From Hydractinia symbiolongicarpus (lineage: Eukaryota; Cnidaria; Hydrozoa; Anthoathecata; Hydractiniidae), in NCBI RefSeq assembly GCF_029227915.1, contig NC_079878.1:32949501-33013500 (forward strand): a DNA stretch of 64,000 nt, in the 5' to 3' direction. Below the pieces are notes generated by a model. It saw only the letters and a list, made by a program, of their open reading frames with translations, was not told where the DNA came from and did not search any database. Numbering within the stretch: the first letter of the stretch is position 1; every line of letters begins with the position of its first letter. Positions 22,041-36,100 of the stretch are shown here, piece by piece. Position numbers and translations under genes: made by a program.

Positions 22041-25000
22041 CGTTTGCTGGCGATTAAACTTCTTCTATTAAGCGTCTCATCAAAAATGAAAACATTTTTA
22101 AAAACTACAAGTCTTATGCGTTTTAGTGGTGAAAAAATAATTTAAAAAATCGTTCGTGAAATTATTTTACTCCTTGGGTACTTTCTTTGTATACTTTTGA
22201 CTATACGGGCCAAGCCGGGATTTACGGGAAATCGCGGGTTTTCGTTTGCCGGCGATTAAACTTCTTTTATTCAGCGTCTCATCAAAAATGAAAACATTTT
22301 TAAAAACTACAAGTCTCGTGGGCTTTAGTGGTGAAAAAATAATTTACAAAATCGTTCTGGAAATGAGTTTACTCACAGGGTACTTTCTTTTTATACATTC
22401 GATTATACGTGCCAAGCCCGGGATTTACGGGAAATCGCGGGTTTTCGTTTGCCGGCGATTAAACTTCTTTTATTCAGCGTCTCATCAAAAATGTAAACAT
22501 TTTTGAAAACTACAAGTCTTATGCGTTTTAGTGGTGAAAAAATAATTTAAAAAATCGATCGGGAAATGAATTTACTCCCTGGGTACTTTCTTTGTATACT
22601 TTTGACTATACGGGCCGAGTCCGGGATTTACGGGAAATCGCGGATTTTCGTTTGCCGGCGATTAAACTTCTTTCATTCAGCGTCCCATCAAATATGAAAA
22701 TATTTTTGAAAACTACAAGTCTCATGCGTTTAGTGGTAAAAAAATAATATAAAAAATCGTTCGGGAAAAGAGTTTACTCCCTGGGTACTTTCTTTGTATA
22801 CTTTTGACTATACGGGCCAAGCCCGGGATTTACGGGAAATCGCGGGTTTTCGTTTGCCGGCGATTAAACTTCTTTTATTCAGCGTCTCATCAAAAATGAA
22901 AACATTTTTAAAAACTACAAGTCTCATGCGTTTTAGTGGTAAAAAAATAATTTAAAAAATCGTTCGGGAAATGAGTTTACTCCCTGGGTACTTTATTTGT
23001 ATACTTTTGACTATACGGGCCGAGTCCGGGATTTACGGGAAATCGCGGATTTTCGTTTGCCGGCGATTAAACTGCTTTTATTCAGCGTCTCATCAAAAAT
23101 GAAAACATTTTTGAAAACTACAAGTCTCATGCGTTTTAGTGGTGAAAAAATAATTTAAAAAATCGTTCCGGAAATGATTTTACTCCCTGGGTACTTTTTT
23201 TGTATACTTTTGACTATACGGGCCGAGTCCGGGATTTACGGGAAATCGCGGATTTTCGTTTGCCGGCAATTAAACTGCTTTTATTCAGCGTCTCATCAAA
23301 AATGAAAGCATTTTTGAAAACTACAAGTCTCATGCGTTTTAGTGGTGAAAAAATAAATTAAAAAATCGTTCCGGAAATGATTTTACTCCCTGGGTACTTT
23401 CTTTGTATATTTTGACTATACGGGCCAAGCCAGGATTTACGGGAAATCGCGGGTTTTCGTTTGCCGGCGATTAAACTTCTTTTATTCAGCGTCCCATCAA
23501 AAATGAAAACATTTTTAAAAACTACAAGTCTTATGCGTTTTAGTGGTGAAAAAATAATTTAAAAAATCGTTCGGGAAATGATTTTACTCCCTGGGTACTT
23601 TCTTTGTATACTTTTGACTATACGGGCCAAGCCGGGATTTACGGGAAATCGCGGGTTTTCGTTTGCCGGCGATTAAACTTCTTTTATTCAGCGTCTCATC
23701 AAAAATGAAAACATTTTTAAAAACTACAAGTCTCATGGGCTTTAGTGGTGAAAAAATAATTTAAAAAATCGTTCTGGAAATGAGTTTACTCACAGGGTAC
23801 TTTCTTTGTATACATTCGACTATACGTGCCAAGCCCGGGATTTACGGGAAATCGCGGGTTTTCGTTTGCCAGCGATTAAACTTCTTTTATTCAGCGTCTC
23901 ATCAAAAATGAAAACACTTTTGAAAACTACAAGTCTCATGCGTTTTAGTGGTGAAAAAATAATTTAAAAAATCCTTCGGGAAATGAGTTTACTCCCTGGG
24001 TACTTTCTTTGTATACTTTTGACTAAACGGGCCAAGCCGGGATTTACGGGAAATCGCGGGTTTTCGTTTGCCAGCGATTAAACTTCTTTTATTCAGCGTC
24101 TCATCAAAAATGAAAACATTTTTGAAAACTACAAGTCTCATGCGTTTTAGTGGTGAAAAAATAATTTAAAAAATCGTTCGGGAAATGAGTTTACTCCCTG
24201 GGTACTTTCTTTGTATACTTTTGACTATACGGGCCAAGCCGGGATTTACGGGATATCGCGGTTTTTCGTTTCCCGGCGATTAAACTTCTTTTATTCAGCG
24301 TCTCATCAAAAATGAAAACATTTTTAAAAACTACAAGTCTTATGCGTATTAGTGGCGAAAAAATAATTTAAAAAATCGTTCTGGAAATGAGTTTACTCAC
24401 AGGGTACTTTCTTTGTATACATTCGACTATACGTGCCAAGCCCGGGATTTACGAGAAATCGCGGGTTTTCGTTTGCCGGCGATTAAACTGTTTTTATTCT
24501 GCGTCTCATCAAAAATGAAAACATTTTTGAAAACTACAAGTCTCATGCGTTTTAGTGGTGAAAAAATAATTTAAAAAATCGTTCGGGAAATGATTTTACT
24601 CCCTGGGTACTTTCTTTGTATACTTTTGACTATACGGGACAAGCCGGGATTTACGGGAAATCGCGGGTTTTCGTTTGCCGGCGATTAAACTTCTTTTATT
24701 CAGCGTCTCATCAAAAATGAAAACATTTTTAAAAACTACAAGTCTTATGCGTTTTAGTGGTGAAAAAATAATTTAAAAAATCGTTCTGGAAATGAGTTTA
24801 CTCACAGGGTACTTTCTTTGTATACATTCGACTATACGTGCCAAGCCCGGGATTTACGGGAAATCGCGTGTTTTCGTTTGCCGGCGATTAAACTTCTTTT
24901 ATTCAGCGTCTCATCAAAAATGAAAACATTTTTGAAAACTACAAGTCTCATGTGTTTTAGTGGTGAAAAAATAATTTAAAAAATCGTTCGGGAAATGAGT

Positions 25001-25279
25001 TTACTGCCTGGGTACTTTCTTTGTATACTTTTGACTATACGGGCCAAGTCGGGATTTACGGGAAATCGCGGGATTTCGTTTGCCGGCGATTAAACTTCTT
25101 TTATTCAGCGTGTCATCAAAAATGAAAACATTTTTGAAAACTACAAGTCTTATGCGTTTTAGTGGTGAAAAAATAATTTAAAAAATCGTTCTGAAAATGA
25201 GTTTACTCACAGGGTACTTTCTTTGTATACATTCGACTATACGGGCCAAGCCCGGGATTTACGGGAAATCGCGGGTTTT
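21906..25279 (+). repeat. Higher-order duplication D, copy 2 (14-mer plus two monomers)
   Basis: Second copy of 19071-22040. It has two extra monomers at about 23409-23811, so its unit is 16 monomers long where the first has 14. It overlaps the end of copy 1, as expected for a tandem higher-order unit. Confidence 0.88.
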
Positions 25280-26316
25280 CGTTTGCCGGCGATTAAACTT
25301 CTTTTATTCAGCGTCTCATCAAAAATGAAAACATTTTTAAAAACTACAAGTCTTATGCGTTTTAGTGGTGAAAAAATAATTTAAAAAATCGTTCGGGAAA
25401 TGATTTTACTCCCTGGGTACTTTCTTTGTATACTTTTGACTATACGGGCCAAGCCGGGATTTACGGGAAATCGCGGGTTTTCGTTTGCCGGCGATTAAAC
25501 TTCTTTTATTCAGCGTTTCATCAAAAATGAAAACATTTTTAAAAACTACAAGTCTCATGGGCTTTAGTGGTGAAAAAATAATTTAAAAAATCGTTCTGGA
25601 AATGAGTTTACTCACAGGGTACTTTCTTTGTATACATTCGACTATACGTGCCAAGCCCGGGATTTACGGGAAATCGCGGGTTTTCGTTCTCCAGCGATTA
25701 AACTTCTTTTATTCAGCGTCTCATCAAAAATGAAAACATTTTTGAAAACTACAAGTCTCATGCGTTTTAGTGGTGAAAAAATAATTTAAAAAATCGTTCG
25801 GGAAATGAGTTTACTCCCTGGGTACTTTCTTTGTATACTTTTGACTATACGGGCCAAGCCGGGATTTACGGGAAATCGCGGGTTTTCGTTTGCCAGCGAT
25901 TAAACTTCTTTTATTCAGCGTCTCATCAAAAATAAAAACATTTTTGAAAACTACAAGTCTCATGCGTTTTAGTGGTGAAAAAATAATTTAAAAAATCGTT
26001 CGGGAAATAAGTTTACTCCCTGGGTACTTTCTTTGTATACTTTTGACTATACGGGCCAAGCCGGGATTTACGGGAAATCGCGGGTTTTCGTTTGCCGGCG
26101 ATTAAACTTCTTTTATTCAGCGTTTCATCAAAAATGAAAACATTTTTAAAAACTACAAGTCTCATGGGCTTTAGTGGTGAAAAAATAATTTAAAAAATCG
26201 TTCTGGAAATGAGTTTACTCACAGGGTACTTTCTTTGTATACATTCGACTATACGTGCGAAGCCCGGGATTTACGGGAAATCGCGGGTTTTCGTTTGCCA
26301 GCGATTAAACTTCTTT
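24900..26316 (+). repeat. Higher-order duplication E, copy 1 (7-mer)
   Basis: Seven monomers, 1417 bp. Repeated marks: 'tgtgttttag' at 24951/26368, 'cgtttcatc' at 25514/26931 and 'aataaaaaca' at 25931/27348. Confidence 0.88.
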
Positions 26317-27538
26317 TATTCAGCGTCTCATCAAAAATGAAAACATTTTTGAAAACTACAAGTCTCATGTGTTTTAGTGGTGAAAAAATAATTTAAAAAA
26401 TCGTTCGGGAAATGAGTTTACTCCCTGGGTACTTTCTTTGTATACTTTTGACTATACGGGCCAAGTCGGGATTTACGGGAAATCGCGGGATTTCGTTTGC
26501 CGGCGATTAAACTTCTTTTATTCAGCGTGTCATCAAAAATGAAAACATTTTTGAAAACTACAAGTCTTATGCGTTTTAGTGGTGAAAAAATAATTTAAAA
26601 AATCGTTCTGAAAATGAGTTTACTCACAGGGTACTTTCTTTGTATACATTCGACTATACGGGCCAAGCCCGGGATTTACGGGAAATCGCGGGTTTTCGTT
26701 TGCCGGCGATTAAACTTCTTTTATTCAGCGTCTCATCAAAAATGAAAACATTTTTAAAAACTACAAGTCTTATGCGTTTTAGTGGTGAAAAAATAGTTTA
26801 AAAAATCGTTCGGGAAATGATTTTACTCCCTGGGTACTTTCTTTGTATACTTTTGACTATACGGGCCAAGCCGGGATTTACGGGAAATCGCGGGTTTTCG
26901 TTTGCCGGCGATTAAACTTCTTTTATTCAGCGTTTCATCAAAAATGAAAACATTTTTAAAAACTACAAGTCTCATGGGCTTTAGTGGTGAAAAAATAATT
27001 TAAAAAATCGTTCTGGAAATGAGTTTACTCACAGGGTACTTTCTTTGTATACATTCGACTATACGTGCCAAGCCCGGGATTTACGGGAAATCGCGGGTTT
27101 TCGTTTGCCAGCGATTAAACTTCTTTTATTCAGCGTCTCATCAAAAATGAAAACATTTTTGAAAACTACAAGTCTCATGCGTTTTAGTGGTGAAAAAATA
27201 ATTTAAAAAATCGTTCGGGAAATGAGTTTACTCCCTGGGTACTTTCTTTGTATACTTTTGACTATACGGGCCAAGCCGGGATTTACGGGAAATCGCGGGT
27301 TTTCGTTTGCCAGCGATTAAACTTCTTTTATTCAGCGTCTCATCAAAAATAAAAACATTTTTGAAAACTACAAGTCTCATGCGTTTTAGTGGTGAAAAAA
27401 TAATTTAAAAAATCGTTCGGGAAATGAGTTTACTCCCTGGGTACTTTCTTTGTATACTTTTGACTATACGGGCCAAGCCGGGATTTACGGGAAATCGCGG
27501 GTTTTCGTTTGCCGGCGATTAAACTTCTTTTATTCAGC
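26317..27538 (+). repeat. Higher-order duplication E, copy 2 (six of seven monomers)
   Basis: Follows copy 1 directly and stays aligned to about 27538. The next monomer ('cttatcaaaaatgtacac') belongs to another type. Confidence 0.85.
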
Positions 27539-28214
27539 GTCTTATCAAAAATGTACACATTTTAAAAAACTACAAGTCTCATGCGTTTTAGTGGTGAAAA
27601 AATAATTTAAAAAATCGTTCGGGAAATGAGTTTACTCCCTGGGTACTTTCTTTGTATACATTCGACTATACGGCCAAGCCCCGGATTTACGGGAAAACGC
27701 GGGATTTTGTTTGCCGGCAATTAAACCTCTTTCATTAAGCGTCTCATCAAAAATGAAAACATTTTTTAAAACTACAAGTCTCATGCGTTTTAGTGGTGAA
27801 AAAATAATTTAAAAAATTGTTCGGGAAATGAGTTTACTCCCTGGGTACTTTCTTTGTATACTTTTCACTATACGAAAATCGCGGGTTTTCGTTTGCTGGC
27901 GATTAAACTTCTTTTATTCAGCGTCCCATCAAATATGAAAATATTTTTGAAAACTACAAGTCTCATGCGTTTAGTGGTAAAAAAATAATATAAAAAATCG
28001 TTCGGGAAATGAGTTTACACCCTGGGTACTTTCTTTGTATACTTTTGACTATACGGGCCGAGTCCGGGATTTACGGGAAATCGCGGATTTTGGTTTGCCG
28101 GCGATTAAACTTCTTTTATTCAGCGTCCCATCAAATATGAAAATATTTTTTAAAACTACAAGTCTCATGCGTTTAGTGGTAACAAAATAATATAAAAAAT
28201 CGTTCGGGAAAAGA

Positions 28215-30782
28215 GTTTACTCCCTGGGTACTTTCTTTGTATACTTTTCACTATACGAAAATCGCGGGTTTTCGTTTGCTGGCGATTAAACTTCTTTTAT
28301 TCAGCGTCCCATCAAATATGAAAATATTTTTGAAAACTACAAGTCTCATGCGTTTAGTGGTAAAAAAATAATATAAAAAATCGTTCGGGAAATGAGTTTA
28401 CACCCTGGGTACTTTCTTTGTATACTTTTGACTATACGGGCCGAGTCCGGGATTTACGGGAAATCGCGGATTTTGGTTTGCCGGCGATTAAACTTCTTTT
28501 ATTCAGCGTCCCATCAAATATGAAAATATTTTTTAAAACTACAAGTCTCATGCGTTTAGTGGTAAAAAAATAATATAAAAAATCGTTCGGGAAAAGAGTT
28601 TACTCCCTGGGTACTTTCTTTGTATACTTTTGACTATACGGGCCAACCCCGGGATTTACGGGAAATCGCGGGTTTTCGTTTGCCGGCGATTAAACTGCTT
28701 TTATTCAGCGTCTCATCAAAAATGAAAACATTTATAAAAACTACAAGTCTCATGCGTTTTAGTGGTGAAAAAATAATTTAAAAAATCGTTCGGGAAATGA
28801 GTTTACTCCCTGGGTACTTTCTTTGTATACTTTTGACTATACGGGCCGAGTCCGGGATTTACGGGAAAACGCGGATTTTCGTTTGCCGGCGATTAAACTG
28901 CTTTTATTCAGCGTCTCATCAAAAATGAAAACATTTTTGAAAACTACAAGTCTCATGCGTTTTAGTGGTGAAAAAATAATTTAAAAAATCGTTCGGGAAA
29001 TGAGTTTACTCCCTGGGTACTTTCTTTGTATACTTTTGACTATACGAAAATCGCGGGTTTTCGTTTGCTGGCGATTAAACTTCTTTTATTCAGCGTCCCA
29101 TCAAATATGAAAATATTTTTGAAAACTACAAGTCTCATGCGTTTAGTGGTAAAAAAATAATATAAAAAATCGTTCGGGAAATGAGTTTACACCCTGGGTA
29201 CTTTCTTTGTATACTTTTGACTATACGGGCCGAGTCCGGGATTTACGGGAAATCGCGGATTTTGGTTTGCCGGCGATTAAACTTCTTTTATTCAGCGTCC
29301 CATCAAATATGAAAATATTTTTTAAAACTACAAGTCTCATGCGTTTAGTGGTAAAAAAATAATATAAAAAATCGTTCGGGAAAAGAGTTTACTCCCTGGG
29401 TACTTTCTTTGTATACTTTTGACTATACGGGCCAACCCCGGGATTTACGGGAAAACGCGGATTTTCGTTTGCCGGCGATTAAACTGCTTTTATTCAGCGT
29501 CTCATCAAAAATGAAAACATTTTTGAAAACTACAAGTCTCATGCGTTTTAGTGGTGAAAAAATAATTTAAAAAATCGTTCGGGAAATGAGTTTACTCCCT
29601 GGGTACTTTCTTTGTATACTTTTGACTATACGAAAATCGCGGGTTTTCGTTTGCTGGCGATTAAACTTCTTTTATTCAGCGTCCCATCAAATATGAAAAT
29701 ATTTTTGAAAACTACAAGTCTCATGCGTTTAGTGGTAAAAAAATAATATAAAAAATCGTTCGGGAAATGAGTTTACACCCTGGGTACTTTCTTTGTATAC
29801 TTTTGACTATACGGGCCGAGTCCGGGATTTACGGGAAATCGCGGATTTTGGTTTGCCGGCGATTAAACTTCTTTTATTCAGCGTCCCATCAAATATGAAA
29901 ATATTTTTTAAAACTACAAGTCTCATGCGTTTTAGTGGTGAAAAAATAATTTAAAAAATCGTTCGGGAAATGAGTTTACTCCCTGGGTACTTTCTTTGTA
30001 TACTTTTGACTATACGGGCCGAGTCCGGGATTTACGGGAAATCGCGGATTTTGGTTTGCCGGCGATTAAACTTCTTTTATTCAGCGTCCCATCAAATATG
30101 AAAATATTTTTTAAAACTACAAGTCTCATGCGTTTAGTGGTAAAAAAATAATATAAAAAATCGTTCGGGAAAAGAGTTTACTCCCTGGGTACTTTCTTTG
30201 TATACTTTTGACTATACGGGCCAACCCCGGGATTTACGGGAAATCGCGGGTTTTCGTTTGCCGGCGATTAAACTGCTTTTATTCAGCGTCTCATCAAAAA
30301 TGAAAACATTTTTAAAAACTACAAGTCTCATGCGTTTTAGTGGTGAAAAAATAATTTAAAAAATCGTTCGGGAAACGAGTTTACTCCCTGGGTACTTTCT
30401 TTGTATACTTTTGACTATACGGGCCGAGTCCGGGATTTACGGGAAAACGCGGATTTTCGTTTGCCGGCGATTAAACTGCTTTTATTCAGCGTCTCATCAA
30501 AAATGAAAACATTTTTGAAAACTACAAGTCTCATGCGTTTTAGTGGTGAAAAAATAATTTAAAAAATCGTTCGGGAAATGAGTTTACTCCCTGGGTACTT
30601 TCTTTGTATACTTTTGACTATACGGGCCAAGCCGGGATTTACGGGAAATGGCGTGTTTTCGTTTGCTGGCGATTAAACTTCTTTTATTCAGCGTCCCATC
30701 AAATATGAAAATATTTTTGAAAACTACAAGTCTCATGCGTTTAGTGGTAAAAAAATAATATAAAAAATCGTTCGGGAAATGA
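28215..30782 (+). repeat. Higher-order duplication F, copy 1 (13-mer, 2568 bp)
   Basis: The shortened monomers fall at 28254, 29043 and 29629 (spacing 789 and 586 bp), and the same spacing recurs at 30822, 31611 and 32197. The period is 2568 bp: ten full and three shortened monomers. This copy has one more 'gcggattttgg' monomer (about 29930-30130) than copy 2. Confidence 0.9.
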
Positions 30783-33145
30783 GTTTACTCCCTGGGTACT
30801 TTCTTTGTATACTTTTCACTATACGAAAATCGCGGGTTTTCGTTTGCTGGCGATTAAACTTCTTTTATTCAGCGTCCCATCAAATATGAAAATATTTTTG
30901 AAAACTACAAGTCTCATGCGTTTAGTGGTAAAAAAATAATATAAAAAATCGTTCGGGAAATGAGTTTACACCCTGGGTACTTTCTTTGTATACTTTTGAC
31001 TATACGGGCCGAGTCCGGGATTTACGGGAAATCGCGGATTTTGGTTTGCCGGCGATTAAACTTCTTTTATTCAGCGTCCCATCAAATATGAAAATATTTT
31101 TTAAAACTACAAGTCTCATGCGTTTAGTGGTAAAAAAATAATATAAAAAATCGTTCGGGAAAAGAGTTTACTCCCTGGGTACTTTCTTTGTATACTTTTG
31201 ACTATACGGGCCAACCCCGGGATTTACGGGAAATCGCGGGTTTTCGTTTGCCGGCGATTGAACTGCTTTTATTCAGCGTCTCATCAAAAATGAAAACATT
31301 TTTAAAAACTACAAGTCTCATGCGTTTTAGTGGTGAAAAAATAATTTAAAAAATCGTTCGGGAAATGAGTTTACTCCCTGGGTACTTTCTTTGTATACTT
31401 TTGACTATACGGGCCGAGTCCGGGATTTACGGGAAAACGCGGATTTTCGTTTGCCGGCGATTAAACTGCTTTTATTCAGCGTCTCATCAAAAATGAAAAC
31501 ATTTTTGAAAACTACAAGTCTCATGCGTTTTAGTGGTGAAAAAATAATTTAAAAAATCGTTCGGGAAATGAGTTTACTCCCTGGGTACTTTCTTTGTATA
31601 CTTTTGACTATACGAAAATCGCGGGTTTTCGTTTGCTGGCGATTAAACTTCTTTTATTCAGCGTCCCATCAAATATGAAAATATTTTTGAAAACTACAAG
31701 TCTCATGCGTTTAGTGGTAAAAAAATAATATAAAAAATCGTTCGGGAAATGAGTTTACACCCTGGGTACTTTCTTTGTATACTTTTGACTATACGGGCCG
31801 AGTCCGGGATTTACGGGAAATCGCGGATTTTGGTTTGCCGGCGATTAAACTTCTTTTATTCAGCGTCCCATCAAATATGAAAATATTTTTTAAAACTACA
31901 AGTCTCATGCGTTTAGTGGTAAAAAAATAATATAAAAAATCGTTCGGGAAAAGAGTTTACTCCCTGGGTACTTTCTTTGTATACTTTTGACTATACGGGC
32001 CAACCCCGGGATTTACGGGAAAACGCGGATTTTCGTTTGCCGGCGATTAAACTGCTTTTATTCAGCGTCTCATCAAAAATGAAAACATTTTTGAAAACTA
32101 CAAGTCTCATGCGTTTTAGTTGTGAAAAAATAATTTAAAAAATCGTTCGGGAAATGAGTTTACTCCCTGGGTACTTTCTTTGTATACTTTTGACTATACG
32201 AAAATCGCGGGTTTTCGTTTGCTGGCGATTAAACTTCTTTTATTCAGCGTCCCATCAAATATGAAAATATTTTTGAAAACTACAAGTCTCATGCGTTTAG
32301 TGGTAAAAAAATAATATAAAAAATCGTTCGGGAAATGAGTTTACACCCTGGGTACTTTCTTTGTATACTTTTGACTATACGGGCCGAGTCCGGGATTTAC
32401 GGGAAATCGCGGATTTTGGTTTGCCGGCGATTAAACTTCTTTTATTCAGCGTCCCATCAAATATGAAAATATTTTTTAAAACTACAAGTCTCATGCGTTT
32501 AGTGGTAAAAAAATAATATAAAAAATCGTTCGGGAAAAGAGTTTACTCCCTGGGTACTTTCTTTGTATACTTTTGACTATACGGGCCAACCCCGGGATTT
32601 ACGGGAAATCGCGGGTTTTCGTTTGCCGGCGATTAAACTGCTTTTATTCAGCGTCTCATCAAAAATGAAAACATTTTTAAAAACTACAAGTCTCATGCGT
32701 TTTAGTGGTGAAAAAATAATTTAAAAAATCGTTCGGGAAATGAGTTTACTCCCTGGGTACTTTCTTTGTATACTTTTGACTATACGGGCCGAGTCCGGGA
32801 TTTACGGGAAAACGCGGATTTTCGTTTGCCGGCGATTAAACTGCTTTTATTCAGCGTCTCATCAAAAATGAAAACATTTTTGAAAACTACAAGTCTCATG
32901 CGTTTTAGTGGTGAAAAAATAATTTAAAAAATCGTTCGGGAAATGAGTTTACTCCCTGGGTACTTTCTTTGTATACTTTTGACTATACGGGCCAAGCCGG
33001 GATTTACGGGAAATGGCGGGTTTTCGTTTGCTGGCGATTAAACTTCTTTTATTCAGCGTCCCATCAAATATGAAAATATTTTTGAAAACTACAAGTCTCA
33101 TGCGTTTAGTGGTAAAAAAATAATATAAAAAATCGTTCGGGAATT
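30783..33145 (+). repeat. Higher-order duplication F, copy 2 (12 monomers)
   Basis: Tandem second copy. After the third shortened monomer the match to copy 1 shifts by one monomer: 'aaatggcg' is at 30646 and 33011, an offset of 2365 and not 2568 bp. One monomer has therefore been gained or lost since duplication. Confidence 0.88.
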
Positions 33146-36100
33146 GAGTTTACTCCCTGGGTACTTTCTTTGTATACTTTTGACTATACGGGCCAAGCCC
33201 GGGATTTACGGGAAATCGCGGGTTTTCGTTTGCCGGCGATTAAACTTCTTTTATTCAGCGTCTCATCAAAAATGAAAACATTTTTGAAAACTACAAGTCT
33301 CATGCGTTTTAGTGGTGAAAAAATAATTTAAAAAATCGTTCGGGAAATGAGTTTACTCCCTGGGTACTTTCTTTGTATACTTTTGACTATACGGGCCAAG
33401 CCCGGGATTTACGGGAAATCGCGGGTTTTCGTTTGCCGGCGATTAAACTTCTTTTATTCAGCGTCTCATCAAAAATGAAAACACTTTTAAAAACTACAAG
33501 TCTCATGCGTTTTAGTGGTGAAAAAATAATTTAGAAAATCGTTCGGGAAATGAGTTTACTCCCTGGGTACTTTCTTTGTATACTTTTGACTATACGAAAA
33601 TCGCGGGTTTTCGTTTGCTGGCTATTAAACTTCTTTTATTCAGCGTCCCATCAAATATGAAAATATTTTTGAAAACTACAAGTCTCATGCGTTTAGTGGT
33701 AAAAAAATAATATAAAAAATCGTTCGGGAAATGAGTTTACACCCTGGGTACTTTCTTTGTATACTTTTGACTATACGGGCCCAGTCCGGGATTTACGGGA
33801 AATCGCGGATTTTGGTTTGCCGGCGATTAAACTTCTTTTATTCAGCGTCCCATCAAATATGAAAATATTTTTGAAAACTACAAGTCTCATGCGTTTAGTG
33901 GTAAAAAAATAACATAAAAAATCGTTCGGGAAAAGAGTTTACTCCCTGGGTACTTTCTTTGTATACTTTTGACTATACGGGCCGAGTCCGGGATTTACGG
34001 GAAATCGCGGGTTTTCGTTTGCCGGCGATTAAACTTCTTTTATTCAGCGTCTCATCAAAAATGAAAACATTTTTAAAAACTACAAGTCTCATGCGTTTTA
34101 GTGTTGAAAAAATAATTTAAAAAATCGTTCGGGAAATGAGTTTACTCCCTGGGTACTTTCTTTGTATACATTCCACTATACGGCCAAGCCCGGATTTACG
34201 GGAAAACGCGGGATTTCGTTTGCCGGCAATTAAACCTCTTTCATTAAGCGTCTCATCAAAAATGAAAACATTTTTTAAAACTACAAGTCTCATGCGTTTT
34301 AGTGGTGAAAAAATAATTTAAAAAATCGTTCGGGAAATGAGTTTACTCCCTGGGTACTTTATTTGTATACTTTTGACTATACGGGCCGAGTCCGGGATTT
34401 ACGGGAAATCGCGGATTTTCGTTTGCCGGCGCTTAAACTGGTTTTATTCAGCGTCTCATCTAAAATGAAAACATTTTTGAAAACTACAAGTCTCATGCGT
34501 TTTAGTGGTGAAAAAATAATTTAAAAAATCGTTCGGGAAATGATTTTACTCCCTGGGTACTTTCTTTGTATACTTTTGACTATACGGGCCAACCCCGGGA
34601 TTTAAGGGAAATCGAGGGTTTTTGTTTGCCGGCGATTAAACTCCTTTTATTCAGCGTCTCATCAAAAATGAAAACATTTTTAAAAACTACAAGTCTCATG
34701 CGTTTTAGTGGTGAAAAAATAATTTAAAAAATCGTTCGGGAAATGATTTTACTCCCTGGGTACTTTATTTGTATACTTTTGACTATATGGGCCGAGTCCG
34801 GGATTTACGGGAAAACGCGGATTTTCGTTTGCCGGCGATTAAACTGCTTTTATTCAGCGTCTCATCAAAAATGAAAACATTTTTGAAAACTACAAGTCTC
34901 ATGCGTTTTAGTGGTGAAAAAATAATTTAAAAAATCGTTCGGGAAATGAGTTTACTCCCTGGGTACTTTCTTTGTATACTTTTGACTATACGGGCCAAGC
35001 CCGGGATTTACGGGAAATCGCGGGTTTTCGTTTGCCGGCGATTAAACTTCTTTTATTCAGCGTCTCATCAAAAATGAAAACACTTTTAAAAACTACAAGT
35101 CTCATGCGTTTTAGTGGTGAAAAAATAATTTAAAAAATCGTTCGGGAAATGAGTTTACTCCCTGGGTACTTTCTTTGTATACTTTTGACTATACGAAAAT
35201 CGCGGGTTTTCGTTTGCTGGCGATTAAACTTCTTTTATTCAGCGTCCCATCAAATATGAAAATATTTTTGAAAACTACAAGTCTCATGCGTTTAGTGGTA
35301 AAAAAATAATATAAAAAATCGTTGGGGAAATGAGTTTACACCCTGGGTACTTTCTTTGTATACTTTTGACTATACGGGCCGAGTCCGGGATTTACGGGAA
35401 ATCGCGGATTTTGGTTTGCCGGCGATTAAACTTCTTTTATTCAGCGTCTCATCAAAAATGAAAACATTTTTAAAAACTACAAGTCTCATGCGTTTTAGTG
35501 TTGAAAAAATAATTTAAAAAATCGTTCGGGAAATGAGTTTACTCCCTGGGTACTTTCTTTGTATACATTCGACTATACGGCCAAGCCCCGGATTTACGGG
35601 AAAACGCGGGATTTGGTTTGCCGGCGATTAAACCTCTTTCATTAAGCGTCTCATCAAAAATGAAAACATTTTTTAAAACTACAAGTCTCATGCGTTTTAG
35701 TGGTGAAAAAATAATTTAAAAAATCGTTCGGGAAATGAGTTTACTCCCTGGGTACTTTATTTGTATACTTTTGACTATACGGGCCGAGTCCGGGATTTAC
35801 GGGAAATCGCGGATTTTCGTTTGCCGGCGATTAAACTGGTTTTATTCAGCGTCTCATCAAAAATGAAAACATTTTTGAAAACTACAAGTCTCATGCGTTT
35901 TAGTGGTGAAAAAATAATTTAAAAAATCGTTCGGGAAATGAGTTTACACCCTGGGTACTTTCTTTGTATACTTTTGACTATACGGGCCTAGTCCGGGATT
36001 TACGGGAAATCGCGGATTTTGGTTTGCCGGCGATTAAACTTCTTTTATTCAGCGTCCCATCAAATATGAAAATATTTTTGAAAACTACAAGTCTCATGCG

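Larger units (their letters stand above)
19071..27660 (+). repeat. Satellite array, third segment
   Basis: About 42 monomers. Two types interleave: type X with 'ctccctgggtac' and 'cttttgactatac', and type Y with 'ctcacagggtac' and 'cattcgactatacgtgcc'. 'gggctttagtggtgaaaaaataa' replaces the 'gaaataataa' version of the left zone. The whole segment is covered by duplications D and E. No gene is supported. Confidence 0.95.
27661..33145 (+). repeat. Satellite array, fourth segment (deletion-monomer zone)
   Basis: About 27 monomers. Shortened monomers (about 182 bp) alternate with full-length ones. 'cccatcaaatatgaaaatat' and 'gcgtttagtggtaaaaaaat' are common, as is 'gcggattttggtttgcc'. Most of the segment is a tandem duplication F. 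Nothing else is seen. Confidence 0.95.
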
